A stretch of DNA of 53,148 nt, taken from contig JAMOBD010000027.1 in assembly GCA_039908345.1 (NCBI GenBank), positions 1-53,148 of the forward strand, given 5' to 3'. The stretch is from Magnetospirillum sp. WYHS-4 (GTDB lineage Bacteria; Pseudomonadota; Alphaproteobacteria; Rhodospirillales; GLO-3). Both the position numbers and the translations under genes were made by a program. The notes beneath the pieces were generated by a model, which was not told the DNA's origin, did not search any database, and saw nothing but the letters and a program-made list of their open reading frames with translations. Shown one piece after another: positions 1-9,897 of the stretch (positions are counted from its first letter, which is position 1; every line of letters begins with the position of its first letter).

Positions 1-861
1 GGGCACGCCGGGCGCCGGCCAATCGGGCACGGCGCGCCGGTCCAGGCCCAGACGCGCCAGCAGGCGGGCCATGCCGTACTGGGGGTGGGTGGGTTCCAGG
101 GCCGCCCAACTCTCGTCGTCCATCGAACGGTCGAGGCCAGGCAGCACCACGGCACCTTGGGGCAGGTCCGCCACCACGGCCAGCAGGTCGGCGGTGGCCG
201 GTACGGTGCCCGTGGAGCCGGCGGCAATCACCGGATGCTCCGGTGGCCGGGCGCGCCACAGGCCAGCCCTTGCCTCCAGCAGCCGGTTGCGGCGGTCGGC
301 GGGATCGAGCGCCCCCTCGCCTTCCAGCACCGCCGGCCAGCGTTCGGTGAGGATACAGAGGAATTCCAGCACCACCCGCCAGTGTTCCGAATGCCGGTAC
401 ATCTCGGGCACCAGGGCGGGCAGGCAGGCAAAGTCGAGACGCTCGGTCCGCACCTGATCCAGCAGCCGGGCCAGTTCGGCGGCCAGCAGGGCGGCCTGCT
501 CGGGCGGGATGCCGGGCCGCTTCTCGAAGGCCATCACCAATCGGGTAAGCAAAATCTGTCGCCGCAAGGGGGAAATCGCCGGCGCCACGTCCAGACCGCC
601 TTCGGCGTTCCAGGATTCGAGCGCCAGTTCGTCCTCGTCCAGGTCGCCCAGGGGCATCATGCGCGGCAGTAGCAGGGGCTGGCCGCCGCTGCGTCTGAGA
701 AAGGCCTCGCGCAGCGCCCGCCCGGCGCGCCGGGTCGGCAGCAGCAGCAGCACGCCCGCCAAGTCTTCCGGCGCCGGCCCGGCGATCCGGGCGGTACCGG
801 CCGCCAGGGCATCGACGAAAGGCGTCCCCGCCGGGATGCTGTAGACCCGCGGGGCCCCCAT
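1..861 (-). CDS. addB: AddB, double-strand break repair subunit (N-terminal part)
   Basis: The minus frame is open from an ATG at 861 to the window edge, giving 287 residues that start MGAPRVYSIPAGTPFVDALA. The opening is typical of alphaproteobacterial AddB, the non-AddA subunit of the AddAB helicase-nuclease that processes double-strand breaks. Early landmarks are a VLLLLPTRRAGRALREAF segment and an RMMPLGDLDEDEL segment. The C-terminal part, with the nuclease domain and Fe-S cysteines, lies outside the window. The ATG comes one base after the murU stop (TGACATG), so it sits at the end of the tsaE-amgK-murU run, an order common in this class. The shorter frame at 657-1268 is a shadow. Family assignment rests on the N-terminus and the gene order. 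Confidence 0.85.
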   Translation of the reverse strand, partial: MGAPRVYSIPAGTPFVDALAAGTARIAGPAPEDLAGVLLLLPTRRAGRALREAFLRRSGGQPLLLPRMMPLGDLDEDELALESWNAEGGLDVAPAISPLRRQILLTRLVMAFEKRPGIPPEQAALLAAELARLLDQVRTERLDFACLPALVPEMYRHSEHWRVVLEFLCILTERWPAVLEGEGALDPADRRNRLLEARAGLWRARPPEHPVIAAGSTGTVPATADLLAVVADLPQGAVVLPGLDRSMDDESWAALEPTHPQYGMARLLARLGLDRRAVPDWPAPGVP

Positions 862-862
862 G

Positions 863-1618
863 TCAGGTCGACCGCCGTTCGCGGCCGGGGTAGCGGTCGC
901 GCAGGTAGGTTTCCGCTTCGGCCAGGCCGTCCGGCGTGCCGATATGGAACCACTCGCCGTCGTGCTGCATGCCGAACAGGCGCCCGGCGGCGATGGCCCT
1001 GTCGTAGAGGAGGTTGAGGGAGAAGGGCCCTTCCGGCGCGCCCTGGAACAGGCGCGGATGGAGGATCTGCACGCCGGTATAGAGGTAAGGCGAGACCTCG
1101 CCTTCGGCCCGGCGCGCGATGCGGCCTTCGGGATCGAGCTGGAAGTCGCCGACGCCGTCGTAGCCATAGGCGTCCACGGTCGAATGGAGCATCAGCAGAG
1201 CGTCCATTCGGGCGCCATCCCAGGCTTCGGCCAGGCGGTGCAGGGCCGGCCGGTAGCCGTCCAGCCACAGCACGTCGCCGTTGGCGACGAAGAAGGGCGC
1301 CTCGCCCAGCAGCGGCAGGGCTTTCTTGACGCCGCCGCCGGTTTCCAGCAGTTCGCCGTCCTCGCGCGAAATCAGGATGCGCGGCAGAAGCCGTGACCGC
1401 AGGTGCTGGACGATCAGGTGGCCGAGGTGGTGGACGTTGACCACCGCGGTTTCGACGCCGGCGTCCTGCAGGCGGTCGAGGGCATGATCGAGCATGGAAC
1501 GGTCGCCGACCTTGATCAGCGGCTTGGGCAGGCGGTCGGTGATCGGGCGCATGCGCAGCCCCTTGCCGGCCGCCAGCACCATGCCGACCTTGGGAATCAC
1601 GGAATGGCGTTCGGGCAT
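863..1618 (-). CDS. murU: MurU-like nucleotidyltransferase (MurNAc-1-phosphate uridylyltransferase)
   Basis: A 251-residue sugar-phosphate nucleotidyltransferase. The nucleotide-binding signature LAAGKGLRMRP followed by TDRLPKPL lies at residues 15-34, and VANGDVLW carries the metal-site Asp typical of the fold. In peptidoglycan recycling MurU joins UTP and MurNAc-1-phosphate to make UDP-MurNAc, acting just after AmgK. The partner kinase lies immediately upstream and the two frames overlap by 22 bp (1597-1618), which indicates translational coupling. A general sugar-1-phosphate nucleotidyltransferase role cannot be excluded from sequence alone, but the amgK neighbour makes MurU the best reading. 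Confidence 0.85.
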   Translation of the reverse strand: MPERHSVIPKVGMVLAAGKGLRMRPITDRLPKPLIKVGDRSMLDHALDRLQDAGVETAVVNVHHLGHLIVQHLRSRLLPRILISREDGELLETGGGVKKALPLLGEAPFFVANGDVLWLDGYRPALHRLAEAWDGARMDALLMLHSTVDAYGYDGVGDFQLDPEGRIARRAEGEVSPYLYTGVQILHPRLFQGAPEGPFSLNLLYDRAIAAGRLFGMQHDGEWFHIGTPDGLAEAETYLRDRYPGRERRST

Positions 1619-2607
1619 GGCGGGATGATCCGTTTATCTTTGGGCAGATGCCGGTCGAGCCATGCGGCCACCGGCGCCATGACGGGATGTTGGCATGAAC
1701 GTTCCAGTAAGCGCCAGACCCTCGGGATATGGACCAGGTAGCCAGGCTTGCCGTCGCGGACGCAGAGCCGGGTGAAGATGCCGATCACCTTGGCGTGACG
1801 CTGGGCTCCCAGGATGGCGAAGGCATCGCGGAAAGCGCGGCGGTCGTGGGCCGGGAAGGCGGACAGATAACGTTCGACCATGCCATCGCGCAGCGAATCC
1901 GCGATGTCGCGCCGCGCATCCTCGACCAGGGACATCAGATCGTAGGCGCCGGCCCCCGCCACCGCGTCCTGGAAGTCGAGCAGGCCGCAGCGCGCCGTTC
2001 CCTCGCGTCCGGGCAGCCACATCAGGTTGTCGACGTGATAGTCGCGCAGCACCAGGACAGGCGGCTGGGCGCGGACGACGGGAAACAGATTTTTCCAAAC
2101 CCCGGCATAGTCCCGCCGCAGGTCCTCCGGCGTCGGATGGCCCAGAACAGCGGGCATGTACCAGTCGGTGACCAGGCAGGCTTCGGCAAGCAGCCTGTCG
2201 TCGTCGTAGGGCGGCAGGCCGTCGGGCAGGACGGCGGCCCGGCGGTGAAGGTCGATGAGCACATCGGTCGCCAGTTCGTAGAGCGCCCGCTCGTCGCCGC
2301 CGTTCGCCAGCATGCGGGTGTAGGTGTCGTCGCCCAGATCCTCCAGCAGCAGGAAACCCCGGTCCACGTCCTCGGCCAGGACGGCGGGGGCGCTGAGCCC
2401 CAGGCCGGACAGGTGGCGGGCCACCCGGACGAAGGGGCGCACGTCCTCCTGGGGCGGCGGGGCATCCATCAGCACGGCCCGCCGCCCGGCCAGGAAGACC
2501 CGGTCGTACTTGCGGAAGGACGCGTCGCCGGCCAGCTTGCGCCGTTCCGCCCCGCCCCATCCGGCGGCCTGAAGGAAATCGGCGATGGCTTGCTGCCTAT
2601 CGGACAA
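1597..2607 (-). CDS. amgK: AmgK-like sugar kinase (MurNAc/GlcNAc anomeric kinase)
   Basis: An aminoglycoside-phosphotransferase-fold kinase. The catalytic loop reads LRDYHVDNLMW (Asp and Asn of the HxDxxxxN type) and the metal-binding segment is GLLDFQDAVAG. AmgK phosphorylates MurNAc at C1 for the recycling shortcut to UDP-MurNAc that bypasses de novo synthesis. The frame extends upstream to an ATG at 2694, but that adds 29 Pro/Ala/Gly-rich residues lying wholly over tsaE. I prefer the TTG at 2607 (MSDRQQAIADFL, 336 aa), which overlaps the tsaE stop by 11 bp. The start is therefore inferred. It is flanked by tsaE and murU in one minus-strand operon. Confidence 0.85.
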   Translation of the reverse strand: MSDRQQAIADFLQAAGWGGAERRKLAGDASFRKYDRVFLAGRRAVLMDAPPPQEDVRPFVRVARHLSGLGLSAPAVLAEDVDRGFLLLEDLGDDTYTRMLANGGDERALYELATDVLIDLHRRAAVLPDGLPPYDDDRLLAEACLVTDWYMPAVLGHPTPEDLRRDYAGVWKNLFPVVRAQPPVLVLRDYHVDNLMWLPGREGTARCGLLDFQDAVAGAGAYDLMSLVEDARRDIADSLRDGMVERYLSAFPAHDRRAFRDAFAILGAQRHAKVIGIFTRLCVRDGKPGYLVHIPRVWRLLERSCQHPVMAPVAAWLDRHLPKDKRIIPPCPNAIP

Positions 2608-3079
2608 GTCCGGCCTCCTCGATGCGGGGTGCCCAGGCGGGGGGGCCGGACAGCACGGCCCGGCGGGCATCGCCCCCGGCATGGGCGAGCCCAACCGTCA
2701 GGGCGGAAGGGGGCAACAGGTGCCCCAGGCGCTCCGGCCATTCGATCAGGGATATGGCTTCGGCGAAGGCTTCCTCGATGTCCAGTTCGTAGGCGTCGTC
2801 CGGCCGCTCCAACCGGTAGAGGTCGAAATGATAAAGGGAACCGCGGCCGGTCTCGTAGGTCTGCACCAGGGTGAAGGTGGGGCTGGGGACTTCCTCGTCG
2901 TGGCCCTCGCAGGCGGCGATGAAGGCCCGGGCCAGCACCGTCTTGCCGCAACCCAGGTCGCCCGCCAGGGCGAAGACGTCGCCCGGCCGGCAGACGCCGG
3001 CCAGCCGACGCCCCAGGCGGCGGGTGGCTTCCTCGTCGGGCAGGTCGATGGCGGCAAGCGGGGCGGTCATGTCGTCCAA
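2597..3079 (-). CDS. tsaE: TsaE, tRNA N6-threonylcarbamoyladenosine ATPase
   Basis: A 160-residue P-loop protein. Walker A is GDLGCGKT at residues 40-47, followed by the family landmarks PSPTFTLVQTYE, HFDLYRL and IEWPERL. TsaE is the ATPase that works with TsaB and TsaD to transfer threonylcarbamoyl to A37 of ANN-decoding tRNAs in the cytoplasm. The length is usual for the family. It heads the run tsaE-amgK-murU-addB, where every junction overlaps or is 1 bp apart. Only about 30 bp separates it from the stop of the rhodanese gene upstream, so that gene's promoter may also serve this run. Confidence 0.95.
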   Translation of the reverse strand: MDDMTAPLAAIDLPDEEATRRLGRRLAGVCRPGDVFALAGDLGCGKTVLARAFIAACEGHDEEVPSPTFTLVQTYETGRGSLYHFDLYRLERPDDAYELDIEEAFAEAISLIEWPERLGHLLPPSALTVGLAHAGGDARRAVLSGPPAWAPRIEEAGLVR

Positions 3080-3109
3080 TCTAACCGCAGCCGCGGCGCG
3101 TTTCCACCC

Positions 3110-3559
3110 TCAGTACTGTACCCAGGGCAGGCCTTCCACCTTCCAGCCGCCCAGAAGGCCGCGGTGCTTGGCCTCGTCGGGCTTGCCCTCGAATCCGTCG
3201 GCCACGTTATAGCAGCAGCGGTAACCCTGCGCCGTCGCCGCCACCGCCGCGTGGCGGGACCGTTGGCCGATGCGGCAGATGAACAAGATGGGCGTATCCT
3301 TGTCCGGCACCGCCTTTTCCAGTTGGACGGCAAAGTCCGGATTGGCCGCCATGCCCGGGAAAAGCTGCCACTGAACGAACTTCAGTTCCTTGCCCAGGGA
3401 CGACAGGTCGGGATGCCCGACGAAATTCCATTCGGCTTCCGTCCGCACATCGACCATGACCAAGCGCGGGTCTGCCGCCAGCATCTGCCATGCGGCGAAA
3501 GGAGCGACATTCCCGGCAAAGCCTTCCTGGATCTGGATGAAGGGGCGAGCGTCGAACAT
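3110..3559 (-). CDS. Rhodanese-domain protein (sulfurtransferase-like)
   Basis: A single rhodanese domain of 149 residues. It has VMVDVRTEAEW near residues 34-44 and the active-site loop CRIGQRSR with the candidate catalytic Cys95. The frame is open to an ATG at 3706, but that extension crosses an AT-rich promoter-like stretch. A good -10/-35 pair at 3594-3621 would start transcription near 3587, so the ATG at 3559 (MFDARPFIQIQ) is the sensible start. The gene diverges from groESL. The substrate is unknown; thiosulfate or persulfide transfer is the family expectation. Its stop lies 30 bp before tsaE on the same strand. Confidence 0.85.
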   Translation of the reverse strand: MFDARPFIQIQEGFAGNVAPFAAWQMLAADPRLVMVDVRTEAEWNFVGHPDLSSLGKELKFVQWQLFPGMAANPDFAVQLEKAVPDKDTPILFICRIGQRSRHAAVAATAQGYRCCYNVADGFEGKPDEAKHRGLLGGWKVEGLPWVQY

Positions 3560-3593
3560 GGGCCTATCTTTCGCTTTGTCGAGCATAAAATAC

Positions 3594-3621
3594 AATATAT
3601 TGCATGTTATTGGATTGTAAA
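3594..3621 (-). promoter_or_regulatory. Probable sigma70-type promoter of the rhodanese gene
   Basis: On the minus strand TTTACA (3621-3616), a 16-base spacer and TATATT (3599-3594) each match the consensus hexamers at five of six positions. The surrounding AT-rich patch (about 3585-3650) contrasts with the GC-rich genome. A perfect 10-base palindrome, CAATATATTG, overlaps the -10 and could be a regulator site. Predicted transcription start is near 3587. Confidence 0.5.
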
Positions 3622-3665
3622 TAACAAAAACGGTGTATATTTCTGTGCGCCTCAACCTCACCCCC

Positions 3666-3694
3666 TTGACAGCGACGCCTACGCGGCCTAGATG
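3666..3694 (+). promoter_or_regulatory. groES: Probable groESL promoter
   Basis: TTGACA at 3666-3671, a 17-base spacer and TAGATG at 3689-3694 lie just before the CIRCE element. The pair CTTGAC ... CCTAGAT also resembles alphaproteobacterial RpoH promoters, so heat-shock sigma control in addition to HrcA is possible. The -10 is weak by the sigma70 standard. Confidence 0.5.
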
Positions 3695-3695
3695 G

Positions 3696-3722
3696 TTGGC
3701 ACTCATGCGGGGTGAGTGCTAG
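3696..3722 (+). promoter_or_regulatory. CIRCE operator (HrcA binding site)
   Basis: TTGGCACTC, a 9-base spacer and GAGTGCTAG form the CIRCE inverted repeat (consensus TTAGCACTC-N9-GAGTGCTAA), with one change in each arm. The two changes are independent, so the arms are still nearly self-complementary. It lies between the groES promoter and start codon, the usual place for HrcA repression of groESL. Confidence 0.93.
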
Positions 3723-3771
3723 CAGCCCGCCCCGTTCATTGGATTTTCAAGGGTTCGTGGAGGTCTATACC

Positions 3772-4092
3772 ATGAAGTTCAGGCCGCTGCATGACCGCGT
3801 CGTGGTCCGTCGCGTCGAGTCGGACACCAAGACCGCGGGTGGCATCATCATTCCCGACACCGCCAAGGAAAAGCCCATGGAGGGCGAAATCCTGGCCGTC
3901 GGTTCGGGCGTGCGGGACGAAAACGGCAAACTGCAACCGCTGGACGTGAAGGCCGGCGACCGGGTGCTGTTCGGCAAGTGGTCGGGCACCGAGGTCAAAC
4001 TCGATGGCGAGGAACTCCTCATCATGAAGGAGTCCGACATTCTCGGTATCGTTGAAGCCGACGCCAAGGCCGCCAAGGCCAAAAAGAAGTAA
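3772..4092 (+). CDS. groES: GroES co-chaperonin
   Basis: A 106-residue co-chaperonin starting [16 protein letters not shown], with the mobile-loop segment [15 protein letters not shown] and the [20 protein letters not shown] strand region, followed by a Lys/Ala tail. It caps the GroEL ring during folding in the cytoplasm. The frame extends 60 bp upstream to 3712, but the ATG at 3772 has a GTGGAGG ribosome site 6-10 bases before it and matches the family start. It lies upstream of groEL with a 33-bp gap, behind a CIRCE operator and a heat-shock-like promoter, so HrcA regulation is expected. Confidence 0.98.
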   Translation: MKFRPLHDRVVVRRVESDTKTAGGIIIPDTAKEKPMEGEILAVGSGVRDENGKLQPLDVKAGDRVLFGKWSGTEVKLDGEELLIMKESDILGIVEADAKAAKAKKK

Positions 4093-5784
<1,692 letters not shown>

Positions 5785-5810
5785 GCCCGTTCCTGCCGAA
5801 CGATGGATCG

Positions 5811-5848
5811 GGGCCGCGTCGGGCAACCGCCGCGGCCCTTCCTTTTTT
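5811..5848 (+). terminator. Rho-independent terminator after groEL
   Basis: GGGCCGCG (5811-5818) pairs with CGCGGCCC (5831-5838) around a 12-base loop, followed by TTCCTTTTTT. It lies just downstream of the groEL stop. Confidence 0.85.
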
Positions 5849-5876
5849 GCCGCTTCTTGTGGCGAGGTGTGCCGGA

Positions 5877-6281
5877 CTATCCCCCAGGCCGGAAGACCTT
5901 CTTGAAGGCCATGTCGTCTTCCATGATATGGAAGTGCAGCCAGTTCTTCAGGAAGGCCAGGAGTTCGAGGCAGAGGCCCGCTTGCTCCCCACGCCGGAAG
6001 CGTTCGTAGAATGCGACGACGTCCAGCCGCAGCGCCCGATGGGCGCAGACATGGGCGGCCAGACCGCCATAGCCGGCATCGCGCATCAGCCCTTCCTCGC
6101 GGACGAAATGGCGGTCCGTATAGGCAAGAAGAACGGAGAAGACCCTTTCCGGGTCGTGCGACGCCGATCCTCGCGCATAGGCTTCGTGGAACTGGTCGAT
6201 CAGGTCGAACAGCATCTTGTGGTCATCGTCCACTTCGGGAATGCCGATGCGGAATTTCTCCTGCCAGACGACGTAACTCAT
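5877..6281 (-). CDS. Bacteriohemerythrin
   Basis: A 134-residue single-domain hemerythrin. Visible di-iron ligands follow the family pattern: His21 in DDDHKML, His58 and Glu62 in HFVREE, His77 and His81 in HVCAHRAL, and His118 with Asp123 near the C-terminal HIMEDD. Hemerythrins bind O2 (or NO) at the non-haem di-iron centre. The ATG overlaps the cheR stop (ATGA, 6278-6281), so the two are translationally coupled, which points to a role in oxygen-related taxis or in supplying or sensing O2 near the chemotaxis machinery. The same frame runs on upstream inside cheR to 6779, but that part is a shadow. Confidence 0.9.
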   Translation of the reverse strand: MSYVVWQEKFRIGIPEVDDDHKMLFDLIDQFHEAYARGSASHDPERVFSVLLAYTDRHFVREEGLMRDAGYGGLAAHVCAHRALRLDVVAFYERFRRGEQAGLCLELLAFLKNWLHFHIMEDDMAFKKVFRPGG

Positions 6282-7096
6282 GGCCGGCCGTTGACTTGGT
6301 AGACGCCCCGCTCGCCGCTCAGGGCCTTGAAGCGTTCGGTGATGCCCAGCACGGTCTCCGCACCGCCAAGGAACAGGTGGGCGTCGTCGGCCATCTGGCG
6401 GCTCATGCGGTTCAGGATATCGGTCTTGGTCGGGATGTCGAAGTAGATCAGAACGTTGCGGCAAAACACCACGTCGAACCGTCCCAGCGATGCGAAAGGC
6501 ATCAGCAGGTTGAAAGACCGGAAGTCCACCATCGAGCGGACCTCGGGGCTGATCTCCCACATCTCGTCCTGCTTCTTGAAATACTTGACGAGAAGCTGGA
6601 TGGGTAAGCCGCGCTGCACCTCGAACTGCGAATAGCGGCCCATGCGGGCGCGCGCCAGGGACTCGGTGGAAATGTCGGTTGCGACGATTTCCAGCTTCCA
6701 ATCGGGAAGGCGCTTCAACTCCTCCCTGAGGATCATCGCCAGCGTGTAGGGCTCCTGGCCGGTGGAGGCGGCGGCACACCAGACCCGGAGACTACGGGTC
6801 TGGCTCCGGGAATCCGCCAAGGCGGGAATCAGGGTCTGGCGGAAAAAATCGAAGGGCTTGCCGTCGCGAAAGAAAAAGGTCTCGTTGGTGGTCATGGCGT
6901 CGGTGATTTCGTGCGCCAACGCCTCGTCGCGCCCGTCGCGCAGGCGGTCGATCAGGTAGTCCGTCGTGGCATGACCGTATTTCTTGGCGATGGGCGCCAG
7001 GCGGCTCTCGATCAGGTAGGCCTTGTCCACCGAAAGGACGAGCCCGGAGCGGTCCTTCAGAAGCTTGGTGACGAATTCGAACTTCTGCTGGTCCAT
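6278..7096 (-). CDS. cheR: CheR-type chemoreceptor methyltransferase
   Basis: A 272-residue SAM-dependent methyltransferase that methylates glutamates of chemoreceptors. It has an alpha-helical N-terminal domain, TTNETFFFRDGKPFDFF, the SAM-binding loop ASTGQEPYTLAM (usual family form is GEEPY, so Glu to Gln here) and FCRNVLIYFD. The frame extends to 7390, but the ATG at 7096 (MDQQKFEFVTKLL) has a GAGGAAGGG ribosome site and gives the family length. It is co-transcribed with a bacteriohemerythrin and lies divergent from a multi-PAS histidine kinase. No cheA, cheW or receptor gene is in the window. Confidence 0.92.
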   Translation of the reverse strand: MDQQKFEFVTKLLKDRSGLVLSVDKAYLIESRLAPIAKKYGHATTDYLIDRLRDGRDEALAHEITDAMTTNETFFFRDGKPFDFFRQTLIPALADSRSQTRSLRVWCAAASTGQEPYTLAMILREELKRLPDWKLEIVATDISTESLARARMGRYSQFEVQRGLPIQLLVKYFKKQDEMWEISPEVRSMVDFRSFNLLMPFASLGRFDVVFCRNVLIYFDIPTKTDILNRMSRQMADDAHLFLGGAETVLGITERFKALSGERGVYQVNGRP

Positions 7097-7298
7097 GGCC
7101 CGTCCCTTCCTCTCGGGGGCAAAGTCGGCCCTCGCCGTTTCCGAGTCAAGACGGATGTCGCCCGATCTCTCTCGGCCCTCGAAACGCTGGGAATGCGTCG
7201 CGACCTGAGGTAAGGTGACCGCAAACAGGGGGCGTCCGACCGCCTCGAAAGGGCATCTCGCCAGTCCATCTCGCACAAGCAATGGCGGCATCCGCACG

Positions 7299-9419
7299 AT
7301 GATGTCGAATGACGGGGATGAGAACCAGCGAACGCTGAGGTCGTTCGACCACCTGCGGGTCGGGCTGGCTTTGTTCGACCCTTCCGACACCCTTGTCTAC
7401 TGCAACGAACACTTTCGCTTCATCTATCGTTCGCTTCAGGAATTGGACGATGTCGTCGGCCTGAAGTTCGAGGATATTCTCAAGATTCTCGTGGCCAACG
7501 GCGAGATCGCCGGTTCGCTGGTCGTCGAGGCGCCCCATCGCTGGATCAAGGATCGCCTCAAGACCCATCGCGCCAAGGTGGGCGTCACCACCGAGCGCCT
7601 GACCGATGGCCGCTGGATCGACATCAAGGAACGCTTGCTGCCCGACGGCGGCGTGATCGGCTACTGGGCCGACGCCACCGAGCGCGTGCGCTATCAACTG
7701 CGCCTGGAAAGCGCCATGGACTGCATGGCCGACGGATTCGCCGCCTGGAACCAAGCCGGCCAGCTCGACATGTTCAATGCCAAGTTCGCCGAACGCTTTT
7801 CCAGCAAGAATGGCCCGCCACGACACGGCCAGCCTTATGCCGACGTCGTGACGGGGCTCGCCCATTCCGGATTCCTGAAACTGAACGAGGCGCCCGAGGA
7901 GTGGATCCGGCGGCGCCTGGACGAATGCCGCATGCCCGCGGCCCAGGGATTCCTGGAATACGAGGACGACCGCTACTTCATCGTCAACCAGAAGCGCACC
8001 CTGGAAGGCAGCATCGTCACCACGCTCACCGACGTCACCGAACTGAAGGAACAGCAGCGCGAACTGATCTATCGCGGGCAGTCCCTGCAGCGCGCCAACG
8101 CCGAACTGGAAATGGCCAAGGCGATCCTGGAGCAGCAAGGCCAGGAACTAGTCGCCATGGCCGAGGACATCGACTTGGCCCGCCAGGAGTTGGCCCGCCA
8201 GAAGCGGGACCTGGAGATCCTGGAAAGCCGGGAGCACGCCATCCTGGAGAACATCCCCGACGCCATGGTGGTCCTGGATGGGGAAGGTCGCGTCGAGGCA
8301 TTCAACCCCAAGGCGGAAGACGTGTTCGGCTACGCCAAGGATGAGATCCTGGGCGGGCCCGTCGAACGCTGGCTGCGCCACGAACTGGGGGGCACGTTCG
8401 TCGAGCGGCTGGGTAGCGCCGTTTGCCGCGATACTCCCTGCGAGATGATGGCGCTGCATCGGGACGCCACCACCACCGCGGTCGAGGTCGCGGCTTCGGC
8501 ATCCGAGGTGGCCGGGCGTCGATTCCTGGTTCTCACCGTACGCGACATCAGCCATCGCAAGGCGGCCGAGGAAACGCTGCGAAGATCCCATGACATGCTG
8601 GACGAACGGGTGCGCGAACGCACCGCGGCCCTGGTGCAGGAGATCGCCCACCACAAGCGAACCCTCGACAACTTCCGCCGAGCCAAGGAGGAAGCGGAGC
8701 TCGCCAACCGTACCAAGACCGAGTTCCTGGCCAACATGAGCCACGAATTGCGCACGCCGCTCAATGCCATCATCGGCTTTTCCGACGTCATTCTGCACGC
8801 CACCTTCGGCAGGCTGGAAAACCCGCGCTACGAGGAATACCTGGGCAACATCCAGGAAAGCGGCCAGCACCTGCTGGCGCTTATCAACGACATTCTCGAC
8901 GTTTCCACCATCGAGGCCGGAAAGCTGGAGCTGCATCCGGAAGCCGTCGACCCGGAAAAGCTGGTCGAGGAGACCCTGCGCCTCGTTCGGCCGCGTGCCG
9001 AGAAAGGACAGGTCGTCCTGGCATCTCACGTCGCCTCGGGCATGCGGCCGTTTCCGGCGGACCGGCGGCGGCTGAAGCAGATCCTAGTCAATCTTCTGAC
9101 CAACGCCGTGAAGTTCACGCCGGCCGGGGGGCAAGTCTCCCTGGATGTGGGACGGGACGGCATCGGCCGCGTGCAAATCACGGTGGTCGATACCGGCATC
9201 GGCATGGACGACACCGGGATCGCCAAAGCCCTGACACCTTTCGGACAGGTGGCCTCGGCGCTGACCCGCTCCCACGAAGGCACGGGACTGGGCCTGCCGC
9301 TCACCAAGGGCTTGGTGGAGGCCCACGGCGGAACCATGGAGATTGCGAGCGTCCCCGGCGGCGGCACCACCGTTACGGTTCGCCTCCCGGTCAGCGATGC
9401 TGCGGCGGCCCCTCGATGA
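7299..9419 (+). CDS. Soluble multi-PAS sensor histidine kinase
   Basis: A 706-residue kinase without membrane segments. In order: a PAS-like domain (about 15-120), a second PAS-like domain (about 135-250), a coiled coil (about 255-315), a third PAS (about 318-425), another short coiled coil, HisKA with NMSHELRTPLNAIIGF (phospho-His) and HATPase_c with NLLTNAVKFTPAGG, VDTGIGM and GTGLGLPLTKGLVEAHGG. It is expected to autophosphorylate in response to a cytoplasmic signal. No partner response regulator is visible. ATG pairs at 7299/7302 are chosen. A GTG at 7215 behind GAGG would add 28 basic, low-complexity residues and remains possible. It ends inside the convergent UPF0114 gene (29-bp overlap). 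Confidence 0.88.
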   Translation: MMSNDGDENQRTLRSFDHLRVGLALFDPSDTLVYCNEHFRFIYRSLQELDDVVGLKFEDILKILVANGEIAGSLVVEAPHRWIKDRLKTHRAKVGVTTERLTDGRWIDIKERLLPDGGVIGYWADATERVRYQLRLESAMDCMADGFAAWNQAGQLDMFNAKFAERFSSKNGPPRHGQPYADVVTGLAHSGFLKLNEAPEEWIRRRLDECRMPAAQGFLEYEDDRYFIVNQKRTLEGSIVTTLTDVTELKEQQRELIYRGQSLQRANAELEMAKAILEQQGQELVAMAEDIDLARQELARQKRDLEILESREHAILENIPDAMVVLDGEGRVEAFNPKAEDVFGYAKDEILGGPVERWLRHELGGTFVERLGSAVCRDTPCEMMALHRDATTTAVEVAASASEVAGRRFLVLTVRDISHRKAAEETLRRSHDMLDERVRERTAALVQEIAHHKRTLDNFRRAKEEAELANRTKTEFLANMSHELRTPLNAIIGFSDVILHATFGRLENPRYEEYLGNIQESGQHLLALINDILDVSTIEAGKLELHPEAVDPEKLVEETLRLVRPRAEKGQVVLASHVASGMRPFPADRRRLKQILVNLLTNAVKFTPAGGQVSLDVGRDGIGRVQITVVDTGIGMDDTGIAKALTPFGQVASALTRSHEGTGLGLPLTKGLVEAHGGTMEIASVPGGGTTVTVRLPVSDAAAAPR

Positions 9420-9897
9420 TGCGGTCCATCAGGGCCAGCAGCACGCCCGAAACCACGAACACCATGTGGATGCCGACCATCCAGGCGAGGCTTTCCTTCG
9501 ACATCGCCTCGACGTTCATGAAGGCCTTCAGCAAGTGGATGCCCGAGATGGCGACGATGGAGGCGATCAACTTGAGCTTCAGCCCACTGAAATCCACCTT
9601 GCCCATCCACTCGGGCCGGTCTTCGTGGCCGCCGGTATCGATCTTGGACACGAAGTTCTCGTAGCCGGCGAAAATCACCATCAAGAGCAGGTTTCCGGCC
9701 AGCGACAGGTCGATCAGCGACAGGACCGCCAGGATCATCTGGTTTTCGGTCAGGGCCAGGGTCTGCGGGACGATATGGATCAGTTCCTGCAGGAACTTGA
9801 CGGTCAACAGGCCCAGGCAGATCGTCAGGCCCAGATAGAAGGGTGCCATCAGCCACCGGCTGGCGAAAATGGTTTGTTCCAGCTTGCGTTCGATCAC
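9391..9897 (-). CDS. UPF0114 (YqhA-like) inner membrane protein
   Basis: A 168-residue protein with about four hydrophobic segments and the UPF0114 opening LEQTIFASRWLMAPFYLGL. Also family-like are DLSLAGNLLLMVIFAGYENFV and the KLKLIASIVAISGIHLLK segment. The function is not established; it is an integral inner membrane protein. The frame reaches an ATG at 9945, but the GTG at 9897 is preceded by TTGGAGGA at good spacing and gives the usual family N-terminus, so I prefer it. The last 29 bp are convergent with and overlap the histidine kinase gene. Confidence 0.85.
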   Translation of the reverse strand: MIERKLEQTIFASRWLMAPFYLGLTICLGLLTVKFLQELIHIVPQTLALTENQMILAVLSLIDLSLAGNLLLMVIFAGYENFVSKIDTGGHEDRPEWMGKVDFSGLKLKLIASIVAISGIHLLKAFMNVEAMSKESLAWMVGIHMVFVVSGVLLALMDRIIEGPPQHR

